Positions 17,255 to 25,925 of a stretch of DNA of 47,497 bases are shown here, one piece after another. The stretch is from Robinsoniella sp. (GTDB taxonomy: Bacteria > Bacillota > Clostridia > Lachnospirales > Lachnospiraceae): positions 1-47,497 of the forward strand of contig JALEVQ010000107.1 of assembly GCA_022788205.1 (NCBI GenBank), written 5' to 3'. Position 1 is the stretch's first letter; every line of letters starts with the position of its first letter. The notes beneath the pieces were generated by a model. It did no database searches. It was not told the DNA's origin and saw only the letters and a program-made list of their open reading frames with translations. The translations under genes were made by a program, and so were the position numbers.

Positions 17255-18352
17255 ATGAGAAAAATGAGAAAACTGAAAAAAACACGATGGCTTCTCGCGG
17301 TAATGGTTCTTTGCTGTATCTGGTCGTCTGGCGGCTGGCAGGGGGCAGATGTCGTCAAGGCGGATTTCTCTTATAAGGCATATGATTATATTTTGCCGGG
17401 AAGCAGCAATTACTATCTGACAGAAAGCGAGATTGCCGACATGTCACTTCAAGTATTGTGCTATGCGAGAAATGAGATTTATGCACGCCATGGCAGAAAA
17501 TTTGATTCCTATGAACTGCAGAATTATTTTAATCAGCAGAGCTGGTATTATGGATGTGTAGAGCCGTGGGCATTCCAGAACAGTGTGCTCAATCAGTATG
17601 AGACAGCGAACGTAGAGCTTCTCAAAAACAGAGAGTTTACACTGAGTTCAAGCGGCTATGTGCTGGATCAGAGAGGATACAGCTATCAGCCAATCTATGA
17701 TTATCTGTATGGCTCTGCTCTGTCTGACACGTATGTGTTTGCGGGAAGCGACACGCGCTATATTTCCCAGAGTGAGATCAACAGCATGACACTGCAGGAG
17801 ATCTGCTATGCGAAGAATGAGATTTATGCGCGCCACGGAAGACTGTTCGACTCTCAGGAGCTGACGGATTTCTTTGCCACGAAGTCCTGGTATTACGGGT
17901 ATATCAGCCCGTCGAAGTTCCAGAGCTCTGTGCTGAATACATATGAGGTGGCAAATATAGAACTGCTGAAAAATAATGAGTTTGCGCGCTCATCAAAGGG
18001 CTATGTTCTCGATCAGCCGGGCTACAATATCTATGCGGTGGGAGAGTATGGCAGCAAAGACAGCACGTACATTTTCTATGACAGCAACAGCCGTTATCTG
18101 ACAAGCGCAGATGTGAGATATTTATCGCTCCAGCAGGTGTGCTACGCGAAAAATGAGATTTATGCGAGAAGAGGCAGACTGTTTGACTCGACGGAACTCC
18201 AGAATTACTTCAACCAGAAGACCTGGTATTACGGTTACATCAGCCCGCAGAATTTTGACTCTTCGGTTTTCAACATCTATGAGACGGCAAACATAGAATT
18301 TTTGAAAAATTATGAGTTTTCGTTAGATCCGAGAGGATATCAGCTCGATTAA
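17255..18352 (+). CDS. Exported protein with three YARHG domains
   Basis: A 365-residue protein with a basic start (MRKMRKLKKTRW), a hydrophobic core and a likely signal-peptidase cut near residue 35 (VVKADF). Three tandem repeats of about 110 residues follow. Each has YA(R/K)NEIYAR(H/R)GR, then FDS-EL--YF, SWYYG or TWYYG, and a YE-AN-E-LKN end. YARHG domains are found in extracellular and surface proteins of Firmicutes; their ligand is unknown. Repeat 3 has YARRG in place of YARHG. Aromatic and acidic residues suggest carbohydrate or wall contact (inference). There is no sortase or membrane anchor. It is monocistronic: its own promoter, and a strong terminator after it. Confidence 0.88.
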   Translation: MRKMRKLKKTRWLLAVMVLCCIWSSGGWQGADVVKADFSYKAYDYILPGSSNYYLTESEIADMSLQVLCYARNEIYARHGRKFDSYELQNYFNQQSWYYGCVEPWAFQNSVLNQYETANVELLKNREFTLSSSGYVLDQRGYSYQPIYDYLYGSALSDTYVFAGSDTRYISQSEINSMTLQEICYAKNEIYARHGRLFDSQELTDFFATKSWYYGYISPSKFQSSVLNTYEVANIELLKNNEFARSSKGYVLDQPGYNIYAVGEYGSKDSTYIFYDSNSRYLTSADVRYLSLQQVCYAKNEIYARRGRLFDSTELQNYFNQKTWYYGYISPQNFDSSVFNIYETANIEFLKNYEFSLDPRGYQLD

Positions 18353-18443
18353 TGTGAAATGACAAGGATCTATATCAGCGATCATGACCATAGGAAAGTT
18401 TCATATGGATTTGTAAAGTAAAAATAGAACAAAGATTACACAG

Positions 18444-18513
18444 AAAAACAAGCATTTTCTGATCCTTTTTGGTGCACAGCATGAAAAAGGAGAGAGGAAA
18501 ATGCTTGTTTTTT
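18444..18513. terminator. Bidirectional terminator after the YARHG gene
   Basis: A long stem: 18444-18459 pairs with 18497-18512, and inside it 18464-18470 pairs with 18484-18490. T or A tracts flank both sides, so it can stop transcripts of the YARHG gene (+) and of the permease remnant (-). Confidence 0.85.
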
Positions 18514-18533
18514 GTGGAAAATAGTTCGTCCGG

Positions 18534-18641
18534 TTATCTCTTTTTGAAATAGTATTTTTCAATCGCATTGATGATGCCGTACAGCATCATGGCGATGAGA
18601 CAGAGAATGACGATACTCATGATTACCCAGTCGAGTTTAAA
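18534..18641 (-). pseudogene. C-terminal fragment of an ABC permease (SsuC/TauC type), cut off by the element
   Basis: Read on the minus strand from the TTT codon at 18639-18641, the fragment gives F followed by KLDWVIMSIVILCLIAMM and ends EKYYFKKR with a stop at 18534-18536 (34 codons after the F). This is the last membrane helix and basic tail expected for a SsuC/TauC/ThiX-type permease. It has no start, ribosome site or promoter of its own. The other 230 codons lie at 35992-36681 in the same orientation, and their last authentic codon is the same TTT. Joined, they make one continuous 264-codon permease, the usual length. Confidence 0.85.
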
Positions 18642-18668
18642 GAGATTGGCAGGCTTTGTGATGAAATC
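18627..18668. other. Left attachment site of the integrated element (attL)
   Basis: Permease sequence CCAGTCGAGTTT (18627-18638) meets the shared core AAA (18639-18641), then element sequence GAGAT and the 22-bp arm 18647-18668. That arm is the inverted, 18/22 identical partner of 35966-35987 at the right end. Confidence 0.8.
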
Positions 18669-18776
18669 AGATACATGGTCTGACGGAGAAAGCAAGGGGA
18701 GCTGGGATGTGGGATGAAAAGATTGCGGGCGGCATAGGATAGCAGGGAAGAAAGAGATGAGAGATGTGAGGTGCCT

Positions 18777-18941
18777 ATGGCTTTCGAAGTGTCTGGAAGA
18801 GAACAAGAGAGAAAAGAGAGAAGTCTGGCGGAAAAACAGTTCACGGTGCGAATCCTGGATCTCCTGGAAAAAAATCGGATGATTGATTTCGATGAAAAAG
18901 CAAAAGTGATGGTACTTCTTCGAAAAAGGGGAAGTCTTTGA
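18777..18941 (+). CDS. Small 54-residue protein coupled to the serine recombinase
   Basis: It starts at ATG 18777 behind GAGGTG and ends in TGA at 18939-18941, which overlaps the recombinase ATG by one base. The protein is charged and helical (GREQERKERSLAEKQFTVRI, then LLEKNRMIDFDEKAKVMVLL), with no signal peptide. Short ORFs of this kind often precede large serine recombinases in clostridial elements. A role as a recombination directionality factor or partner is possible but not shown. I do not recognise a named family. Confidence 0.6.
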   Translation: MAFEVSGREQERKERSLAEKQFTVRILDLLEKNRMIDFDEKAKVMVLLRKRGSL

Positions 18942-20833
18942 TGGTGCGTGCAGTGATTTACGCCAGGTGCAGTACAGAGGAAGAGAGCCAGAGGGAGGCT
19001 CTCGCAAAACAGGTGATGGAGGCGGAGGAATGCGTGCGCCAGCAAGGATGGCATTTGGTAGACGCTTATGTGGAGAGCTGTTCGGGGACGAGCACGAAAG
19101 GAAGAATGCAGTACTGCCGCCTGTATGAAGATCTGTCCAGGGACTGCTTTGACATCGTTGTCATCAAATCGCAGGACCGCCTGATGCGCAACACGAAGGA
19201 GTGGTATCTGTTTGTGGACCGCCTCTTATCAGTACAGAAGAGGCTTTACATGTATCTGGAACAAAAGTTTTATTGTGCCGATGATGCCTTGATCACGGGA
19301 ATCAAAGCGATCCTCGCTGAGGAGTACAGCAGAGAACTCAGCAAAAAAATTAACAATGCACATCGTAACCGGCAAAAAAGAGGAGGTGCGGTGATCCTCA
19401 CTTCGAACACCTATGGATATCGGAAAAAGAAAGACAAAAGTGTAGAGATTGTGGAGGAAGAGGCAGCGGTGAAGCGGCGGATGTATGAGTTGTGTGCAGC
19501 GGGGTATGGCTGCCGAAGCATTTCTGCCATTTTGCAGAGAGAGGGTGTTTGCAACAGAAGAGGAAAACCGTTTTCCGATTCTTCTATTCTCAGAATGATT
19601 CGTAATCCGATCAACAAAGGGACTGTGGTCATGAATCAAACCCACTACGATTTTGATTCCAAAAAAACAGTGAAAATTCCGAAAGAGGAACAGTATATCT
19701 ATGACAAGAAAGTTCCTGCGGTGGTGTCAGAAAAATTATGGGCGGATGCCAACAAGGCGATCGAGAGCCGCAGAGAAAAGAGAGGGACGGTGAGAAAGGA
19801 GCGGGCAAATTTTTCCGGAGGCGATGAGCAAGAGAAATGTCTGGAGGAATATGCTCGGGGGAGAAATCCAGGAAAATCGTTCTTGAGCGGGAAAATCATC
19901 TGTGGTCTGTGCGGGGAACCTTACTATCGCACGACACGCCGAAAATATGGAAGTGGGGAGAAAATGTATGAGTGGAAATGCAAACGGTATTTAGAATGGG
20001 GGCGCAGGCAGGAAGAAAAGGCAAGACCACGGATGCGAAAAGTGGAGCGTGGATCGCAGGAAGGGTGTGACAATATCCATCTGCCAGAAGAGCGTCTCCT
20101 CGAATTGCTGCGTAAGAGAAGTGAAACAGAAGACCACATGAACACGGAATCGATGATCGCAGAGGTGATGGAGGCGCTCAAGATCGTTTTTGGGCAGAAA
20201 GACAGGTGTCTTCAGATAGAAAGAGACAAGAAACAGAAAGAATGGATCGAGTCACAGATGAGCAGACTGCTCGATAAGCTGCTTGCAGGAGTGATTTCAG
20301 ACCGTGTTTACCAGGTAAGGCAAAGAGAACTGGAACAGAAGATAAAAGAGATCTCGGAAAAAATAGAAAAGATAGAAGGACAAAAAGAAACGGCGATGGA
20401 TGGAAACCGACGGCTCTCACAGATCGAGCATTTTCTAAAAGACAACAACAAAGATATCATCAAAAAAGCGATGGATGCGGCGAGAATGGAAGCGATTGAA
20501 AAAATCGTGGTTTATCCTGAATATATGGAACTACAGTTTTCAAGAAAGAAAGGAGAAACAGGAGAGACATCCTGCGATGTGGGAGGAACATCAGTAACTT
20601 CTATGAAAAAAATAGAGTATGGTCATCTGTTTGACTATTATGGGCAAAAGCAGGAAGTGCGGGAAAAGATCATAGAGTTGATGGAGAAAGACCCCTGCAT
20701 TCATGCAAAGCAGATCGCACGCGAGTTGGACATTAGTCTTTCCAAAGTCAATTATCAGATCGATGTCCTGAAAAAAGAAGGAAGAATCAGATTTCAAGGA
20801 AAAGGTGGAAAGGGAAAGTGGCAGGTTAGATAG
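18941..20833 (+). CDS. Large serine recombinase (integrase) with C-terminal winged-helix domain
   Basis: A 630-residue enzyme. The N-terminal resolvase domain has the nucleophile S11 in YARCSTEEES and the catalytic D79-R80 and R83 in KSQDRLMRN. A recombinase domain follows (YGYRKKKD, then GYGCRSISAILQREGV and RNPINKGTV), then a zinc ribbon with C321, C324 and C347 (CGLCGEPYYR), and a coiled coil at about 420-485. The last 45 residues look like a winged helix (IHAKQIARELDISLSKVNYQ, KKEGRIRFQGKGGKGKW), which is not usual for these enzymes. The ATG at 18941 is preferred to the TTG at 18938. It lies 300 bp from the left attachment site, so it is the likely integrase of the 17-kb element. All catalytic residues seem present. 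Confidence 0.92.
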   Translation: MVRAVIYARCSTEEESQREALAKQVMEAEECVRQQGWHLVDAYVESCSGTSTKGRMQYCRLYEDLSRDCFDIVVIKSQDRLMRNTKEWYLFVDRLLSVQKRLYMYLEQKFYCADDALITGIKAILAEEYSRELSKKINNAHRNRQKRGGAVILTSNTYGYRKKKDKSVEIVEEEAAVKRRMYELCAAGYGCRSISAILQREGVCNRRGKPFSDSSILRMIRNPINKGTVVMNQTHYDFDSKKTVKIPKEEQYIYDKKVPAVVSEKLWADANKAIESRREKRGTVRKERANFSGGDEQEKCLEEYARGRNPGKSFLSGKIICGLCGEPYYRTTRRKYGSGEKMYEWKCKRYLEWGRRQEEKARPRMRKVERGSQEGCDNIHLPEERLLELLRKRSETEDHMNTESMIAEVMEALKIVFGQKDRCLQIERDKKQKEWIESQMSRLLDKLLAGVISDRVYQVRQRELEQKIKEISEKIEKIEGQKETAMDGNRRLSQIEHFLKDNNKDIIKKAMDAARMEAIEKIVVYPEYMELQFSRKKGETGETSCDVGGTSVTSMKKIEYGHLFDYYGQKQEVREKIIELMEKDPCIHAKQIARELDISLSKVNYQIDVLKKEGRIRFQGKGGKGKWQVR

Positions 20834-20983
20834 AAAAAATGGTGGCAGCTTCAAAATCTTCTTGCCAGTTTTTTGGCAGTTTGATATTATTTTTATAGAA
20901 AAAAATTGTGGTATAGAGCAAAATGCATAAAAAATCAAGATTTCAGGTACAAAAAATCTGATTCAAGATGTGAGGAAGGTTTT

Positions 20984-21991
20984 ATGGGAGTAGAAGAAAA
21001 GAAAATATACACATTGAATGATATTGCAGAAGAACTCGGAGTGAGCAAGACGACCGTCTCGCGGGCGATTTCAGGGAAGGGACGAATCAGCCAGAAGACA
21101 AAGGAGAGAGTTCAGCAGTTTATTGAAGAACACAATTATCGGCCGAATGTCATGGCAAGAGGGCTTGCACAAAATAAGACATATAATCTGGGACTGATTT
21201 TGCCTATGGATTATGCTGCTACCGAGTTTTCTTTTTTTCGGGAATGCATGAACGGAATCTGCGAGACAGCTGCACAATATAATTATGATGTTGTGGTGGC
21301 GATCGTGAATGGGGAGGATATGACGCAGATTCAACGTTTAGTCATAAACCGCAAGGTCGATGGCATTATTTTAAGCCGGACGGCAGTCAGCTCCGCCGCA
21401 CAGACCTATCTGAGAGAAAATCAACTTCCCTATCTGGTCATCGGTCCTACAGATGATCCGAAAGAGCTTTCCGTGGACAATAAAAATGAAGAAGCATGCG
21501 AGGAGCTCACCAGCATCCTGCTGATGAAAGGGATCCAGAAGTTAGCTCTGTTTGGGGGCAGAGAGTCGTACTGTGTGACGAAGAGCAGATATGAGGGCTT
21601 TTTGAGGGCATATCAAAATGCCGGGATCGCACTGGATCCATCTCTTGTGATAGTGGAAATAGACAGTGCGATCAAGGCAGATCAGGCGGTGGAAAAGGCA
21701 TTGGCGGAGAAAGTGGATGGGATTGTGTGTATGGACGATATCATTTGTTCTCAGGTTTTGAATTGTCTGAGAGAGCGGGGGAAAAAGGTTCCACAGGATT
21801 TAAAGATCGCCAGTTTTTATGACAATGAATATCTGGAAAACAATAATCCGACGATCACGAGTATCCGTTTTGACACAAAAAAGCTTGGAAGCAATGCGTG
21901 TTTAAAATTGCTTCAGGTGTTAGAGGAAGAAGTGCCAAAGGAAGAGTACCTTATGAATTATCAGGTGATTTTGAGAGAGTCCACAAAATAG
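20984..21991 (+). CDS. LacI/GalR-family transcriptional regulator
   Basis: A 335-residue protein with an N-terminal LacI-type helix-turn-helix (YTLNDIAEELGVSKTTVSRA, about 8-27) and hinge (YRPNVMARGL), then a periplasmic-binding-like sensor domain. The ATG at 20984 is chosen for the GAGGAAGG site 6 bp upstream and because the HTH starts a few residues later. Downstream of it are two near-identical operators flanking the malE-like promoter, so it most likely represses the transporter and GH42 genes until a sugar binds. A weak extended -10 (TGGTATAGA, 20909-20917) lies upstream, and a small hairpin at 20863-20878 may end the recombinase transcript. Confidence 0.92.
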   Translation: MGVEEKKIYTLNDIAEELGVSKTTVSRAISGKGRISQKTKERVQQFIEEHNYRPNVMARGLAQNKTYNLGLILPMDYAATEFSFFRECMNGICETAAQYNYDVVVAIVNGEDMTQIQRLVINRKVDGIILSRTAVSSAAQTYLRENQLPYLVIGPTDDPKELSVDNKNEEACEELTSILLMKGIQKLALFGGRESYCVTKSRYEGFLRAYQNAGIALDPSLVIVEIDSAIKADQAVEKALAEKVDGIVCMDDIICSQVLNCLRERGKKVPQDLKIASFYDNEYLENNNPTITSIRFDTKKLGSNACLKLLQVLEEEVPKEEYLMNYQVILRESTK

Positions 21992-21998
21992 AAGAATA

Positions 21999-22014
21999 GA
22001 GCAAACGGTTGCGC
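21999..22014. promoter_or_regulatory. LacI-type operator O1
   Basis: GAGCAAACGGTTGCGC, 15 of 16 bases identical to O2 at 22117-22132. The centres are 118 bp apart, and the core GCAA-NNNN-TTGC is palindromic. It lies just after the lacI stop, upstream of the promoter, so a looped repression complex is possible. Confidence 0.75.
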
Positions 22015-22079
22015 TAAACAGAAAAAACGTTGTGCATAATATCAAAAAAATAAACTTTATTTTCAATAAAACTGTATAA

Positions 22080-22108
22080 TTGACAAGAAAAACAGGAAGC
22101 GTTATACT
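22080..22108 (+). promoter_or_regulatory. Promoter of the sugar transporter operon
   Basis: TTGACA at 22080-22085, a 17-bp spacer and TATACT at 22103-22108. The start is expected near 22115, touching operator O2. Confidence 0.8.
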
Positions 22109-22116
22109 AAAAATAC

Positions 22117-22132
22117 GAGCAAACGATTGCGC
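22117..22132. promoter_or_regulatory. LacI-type operator O2 over the transcription start
   Basis: GAGCAAACGATTGCGC begins 9 bp after the -10 element, so a bound repressor would block initiation. The sequence also resembles a CcpA cre site, so carbon catabolite control is an alternative. Confidence 0.75.
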
Positions 22133-22169
22133 AAATTGTGCAAAAAGAAAACTATAGGAGGTAGAAAGA

Positions 22170-23432
22170 ATGAAATTAACAAAGAAAGTGATCGCACCAG
22201 TGGTAGCGATGGCAATGATGGCATCTTCCACAGTATGTGTCAGTGCAGCAGATGAGGCGATTGAACTGACTCTTTGGGGAGCAGAGGAGGATCAGAATCT
22301 TCTGAAAGATCTGGTTGCTAAATTTGAAGAGACGTACTCGGATTACAAATTTAATATTCAGATCGGTGTTGAGTCCGAATCCACAGCGAAAGATACAATT
22401 CTGACCGATGTTGAGGCAGCGGCAGATGTGTTCGCGTTTGCGAGCGATCAGATCTATGATCTGGTAAATGCAGGGGCACTCGCAAATCTGGATGAGTATG
22501 ATGCAGCATTCCAGCAGGTGGTTGGAAAATCGCTTGATGATGTGAGAGCAGCAAACAGTGAGTCTTCTGTGGCAGCAGCTACCGTAGATGGAAATCTGTA
22601 TGCGTTCCCGATGGCAGGAGACAACAGCTATTTCCTGTACTATGATTCGAGTGTGGTATCTGCAGAAGAGGCTGGATCATGGGATACTCTTCTGGAAGCA
22701 GCAGGAAAAGCTGGCAAAAAAGTCGGAATGACACTTTCCTCAGGATGGTATAATGCAGGATTCTTCTACGGCGCAGGATTTACCACAAGCCGCAACGCAG
22801 ATCAGTCAACAAACATGGATTGGAACGGAATCAGTGAAAAAGGCATCTCAGGTGTGGATGTAGTGAAATCGATGCTGAACATTGCTGGAAACAGCGCATT
22901 CCAGGCAGTGGCAGACGGTGATCTCTCCAACCAGATCAACGGAGGCGGACTGTGTGCAGTGATCTCCGGTACATGGGATGCACAGGCTGTACAGGGTGTG
23001 TTTGGTGATGGATATGCAGCGACAAAACTTCCTACCTTCACAGTTGGCGATGAGCAGGTACAGATGGGATCTGCATTTGGATATAAATTTATCGGTGTCA
23101 ACGCATATGCTGAGAACATTGGATGGGCAGCAGTTCTTGCAGAGTTCCTGACAAATGAGGAAGCTCAGACAGAACGTTTCGCAGCACGCCAGATTGGACC
23201 GACAAACTTAAATGCAGTATCTTCTGATGCAGTACAGGAAAATCTTGCAATTGCAGCTGTAATCGCACAGTCTGAGTTTGGTGTGATCCAGGAAGTTGGA
23301 GGAAAATACTGGGATCCGACCGCTACTTTCGGCGAGAACATTGCACAGGGAAAATTATCGGCTGATGATGACGAGGGAATCCAGAAAGCACTCGACACAC
23401 TGGTTGAAGGTGTAACTGCACCGGTAGAATAA
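22170..23432 (+). CDS. Sugar ABC transporter substrate-binding protein (MalE-like)
   Basis: A 420-residue extracytoplasmic binding protein (family 1). The N-terminus has a signal peptide ending VCVSA before ADEAIELTLWGAEEDQ; the cysteine there lacks a good lipobox (STVC), so it may be cut by signal peptidase I instead of being lipid-anchored, unlike most Gram-positive MalE proteins. YAFPMAGDNSYFLYYD and SGTWDAQAVQG are typical of maltodextrin/galactoside binders. An AGGAGGTAG site precedes the start. It is the first gene after the LacI-controlled promoter, with the permeases and GH42 downstream, so a galactoside or oligosaccharide ligand is likely. Confidence 0.9.
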   Translation: MKLTKKVIAPVVAMAMMASSTVCVSAADEAIELTLWGAEEDQNLLKDLVAKFEETYSDYKFNIQIGVESESTAKDTILTDVEAAADVFAFASDQIYDLVNAGALANLDEYDAAFQQVVGKSLDDVRAANSESSVAAATVDGNLYAFPMAGDNSYFLYYDSSVVSAEEAGSWDTLLEAAGKAGKKVGMTLSSGWYNAGFFYGAGFTTSRNADQSTNMDWNGISEKGISGVDVVKSMLNIAGNSAFQAVADGDLSNQINGGGLCAVISGTWDAQAVQGVFGDGYAATKLPTFTVGDEQVQMGSAFGYKFIGVNAYAENIGWAAVLAEFLTNEEAQTERFAARQIGPTNLNAVSSDAVQENLAIAAVIAQSEFGVIQEVGGKYWDPTATFGENIAQGKLSADDDEGIQKALDTLVEGVTAPVE

Positions 23433-23444
23433 AGAGAAATGAAA

Positions 23445-23499
23445 GAAGTCCCCACCTTTTTTCCTGTACGTAAGCAGAGAGCGACAGGGTGGGGATTTC
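23445..23499 (+). promoter_or_regulatory. Stem-loop between the binding-protein and permease genes
   Basis: A 12-bp outer stem (23445-23456 with 23488-23499, one G-T pair) with inner CCTGT/ACAGG pairing, followed by TTTATG and not by a long T tract. Such hairpins often stabilise or partly terminate the malE message so that binding protein exceeds permease. A second hairpin, GGCGGA/TCCGCC, lies at 23523-23542, just before the malF-like gene. Confidence 0.6.
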
Positions 23500-23578
23500 T
23501 TTATGTCATGAAAGAGAAGAAGGGCGGATGTGGGTCTCCGCCTAAAAACGGATTTTATTCTGCCGAAGGAGGGATTTT

Positions 23579-25039
23579 ATGGAAAAGCAAAGCAGCCATT
23601 CCGCCACAGCAGCAGTGGGTGGTTTTTTTAAAGCCATTGGCAGGTTTTTCAGTGAGTTTGGAACCGCAGTGGTACAGGGTGACATCTGGGTAAAATTGTC
23701 TTTGCTGTGGATGGGCGCGGGATATGCGCGCAGAAAACAGTATGTGAAGGCTGTCATCATGACAATCTTGGAAGTGGCTTTGATTCTGTTCACCGTAAAT
23801 TTCGCGATGGATTACGTTTCGAAGTTTTCAACTCTTGGAACGGTGAAGCCGGAAAAAGTATTTAACATGCAGACGATGAAGAACGAGTGGAATGACTATG
23901 ACAACTCGTTTCAGATTTTGCTGTTTTCTCTGTTCAGTTTTGTAGTGTGGTTTGCGGCTTTTATCGTCTGGATCAAAAATGTCGTGAACGTTTACAAATT
24001 GCAAAAAAGAGCGGAAGCCGGAAAACATATCAATACTTTTAAAGAAGATTTAAGAAGTTACAAAGAAGAAAAATTTTATGTCACATTGCTGACACTGCCT
24101 GTGCTGGGCGTTGTAGTGTTTACACTAATTCCGATTCTGCTTTTGATTTTTGTGGCTTTCACAAATTATGACCAGAATCATATGCCGCCTAGCAACCTGT
24201 TTAGCTGGGCGGGATTCAGCAACTTTTTGAGCCTGTTTGGCGGAGGCGGTCTGACGGTTTCGTTTGGATATTCGTTTGTGCGAGTTCTGGGATGGACGCT
24301 GGTGTGGGCATTTTTTGCCACATTGACCACATACATTGGAGGTATTTTACTGTCACTCCTTCTAAACAGCAAGAAGACGAGAGTGCCGAAGCTGTGGCGC
24401 ACACTGTTTATTGTGACGATCGCTGTGCCGCAGTTTGTATCGCTTTTGCTTGTGCGAAATTTCTTTTCCAATGGAGGAATCGTCAACACAATCTGTAATA
24501 ATATCGGATTGACGGGATTTTTGAGGGATATCGGACTGATCTCGACAAGCTACATTCCGTTTTTATCAGCGCCGGGCTGGGCACATGTCATGATCATCCT
24601 GATCAATATCTGGATTGGCGTCCCATATCAGATGCTGATTGCCACAGGTGTGCTGATGAACCTTCCGTCTGACCAGCTGGAGAGTGCGAGAGTGGACGGC
24701 GCTACCCCGTTTCAGATTTTCCGAAAAATCACCATGCCATATCTTCTGTTTGTGACAGGACCGGCGCTGGTGACCGATTTTGTGAAGAACATCAACAACT
24801 TTAACGTGATCTACCTGCTGACAGAAAACGTGTACACAACCACAAACCAGGCGATGGCAAATTCTCAGGCAAAAGAAGTAGATCTTCTGGTGACCTGGCT
24901 GTTCCGATTGACACAGGATTACTACAACTACAAGATGGCTTCCGCGATCGGTATTGTCGTCTTTATCATCTGTTCCGCATTTACGCTGATTGCGTTTAAC
25001 CGGATGATTAAGGGAGATAAGGAGGGAACGTATCAATAA
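23579..25039 (+). CDS. Sugar ABC transporter permease (MalF-like)
   Basis: A 486-residue inner-membrane permease with about eight hydrophobic segments and a long N-terminal extension (one early helix near 60-80, one near 110-135), as in MalF-type proteins. The EAA loop is seen as GVLMNLPSDQLESARVDGAT (about 360-380), where the ATPase docks. A GGAGGG site precedes the ATG at 23579. It overlaps malG by one base (TAATGA). There is no MsmK/MalK-type ATPase gene in the element, so an ATPase encoded elsewhere must serve it. Confidence 0.9.
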   Translation: MEKQSSHSATAAVGGFFKAIGRFFSEFGTAVVQGDIWVKLSLLWMGAGYARRKQYVKAVIMTILEVALILFTVNFAMDYVSKFSTLGTVKPEKVFNMQTMKNEWNDYDNSFQILLFSLFSFVVWFAAFIVWIKNVVNVYKLQKRAEAGKHINTFKEDLRSYKEEKFYVTLLTLPVLGVVVFTLIPILLLIFVAFTNYDQNHMPPSNLFSWAGFSNFLSLFGGGGLTVSFGYSFVRVLGWTLVWAFFATLTTYIGGILLSLLLNSKKTRVPKLWRTLFIVTIAVPQFVSLLLVRNFFSNGGIVNTICNNIGLTGFLRDIGLISTSYIPFLSAPGWAHVMIILINIWIGVPYQMLIATGVLMNLPSDQLESARVDGATPFQIFRKITMPYLLFVTGPALVTDFVKNINNFNVIYLLTENVYTTTNQAMANSQAKEVDLLVTWLFRLTQDYYNYKMASAIGIVVFIICSAFTLIAFNRMIKGDKEGTYQ

Positions 25040-25893
25040 TGAGAAAGATGAAGAGTAATCGTACCTCGACGATTGTATTACATAATGTATTTATCGGAGT
25101 TCTGGCATTTATCTGGCTGATTCCGATCATCTGGCTTTTATGCACCTCTTTCAGTGCGGGATCAGGAATGAATACGAGCACCTTTTTCCCGAAAGAGTGG
25201 AGTGCGATCAATTATGTGAAATTGTTCCACCCGGATTCTGTGGCACAATTCCCGCAGTGGTTTATCAATACCTTTATCATCGCCTGTGTCACCTGCGTGG
25301 TCTCCACGATGTTTGTATTGATGGTGGCGTATGCGACTTCTGTGATGCGCTTCCCGATGAGAAAACCATTGATGAATCTGGCAGTTATCTTAAACTTGTT
25401 TCCAGGTATGCTGGCGATGATTGCGGTTTATTTTACATTAAAATCATTCAACCTGACAAACAGTTATATAGGTCTGATCATGGTCTATTCAGCATCCTCA
25501 GGTCTTGGATACCTGATCGCAAAGGGATTTTTTGACACGGTTCCAAGAGCGCTGTGCGAAGCTGCGCGCATTGATGGGTGCAGTGAGGCGAGAATCTTCT
25601 TTCAGGTTGTCCTGCCGATGAGCCGCCCGATCGTTGTGTACACGGTCATCAGCAGTTTCCTGGTTCCATGGATGGATTTCGTCTATGCCAAGATGATTTT
25701 AAATGCCGGTATTTCTTCAAAATATACGGTTGCAATCGGACTGTACAAGATGTTGGATAAAAGCTTGATCAACACCTACTTTACACAGTTCTGTGCAGGC
25801 GGTGTGCTGGTTTCTATTCCGATTTCCATTCTGTTTGTGATTATGCAGAAATTCTATGTGGAAGGCATCACAGGCGGCGCAGTCAAAGGCTGA
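25039..25893 (+). CDS. Sugar ABC transporter permease (MalG-like)
   Basis: A 284-residue permease with six membrane segments. The EAA motif is FDTVPRALCEAARIDGCSEA (about 171-190), followed by IFFQVVLPMSRPI. Start overlaps the malF stop by one base, so translation is coupled. The N-terminus RTSTIVLHNVFIGVLAFIWL and conserved YAxS-like region fit MalG. With the binding protein and MalF-like protein it forms an importer of an oligosaccharide, probably a galactoside because GH42 follows. Confidence 0.9.
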   Translation: MRKMKSNRTSTIVLHNVFIGVLAFIWLIPIIWLLCTSFSAGSGMNTSTFFPKEWSAINYVKLFHPDSVAQFPQWFINTFIIACVTCVVSTMFVLMVAYATSVMRFPMRKPLMNLAVILNLFPGMLAMIAVYFTLKSFNLTNSYIGLIMVYSASSGLGYLIAKGFFDTVPRALCEAARIDGCSEARIFFQVVLPMSRPIVVYTVISSFLVPWMDFVYAKMILNAGISSKYTVAIGLYKMLDKSLINTYFTQFCAGGVLVSIPISILFVIMQKFYVEGITGGAVKG

Positions 25894-25925
25894 TAGAAGA
25901 AAAAGACAAAAGTTAGGAGAAGAGC

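Noticed and set aside
18534-19007. A single 157-residue minus-strand protein
   Set aside because: Only the last 34 codons are protein-like (permease end). The rest is Ser/Phe-rich noise opposite the 54-residue ORF and the recombinase start.
21999-22132. Reading the two operators as a mobile-element direct repeat
   Set aside because: They are palindromic, flank a promoter and sit next to a lacI gene, so operators explain them better.
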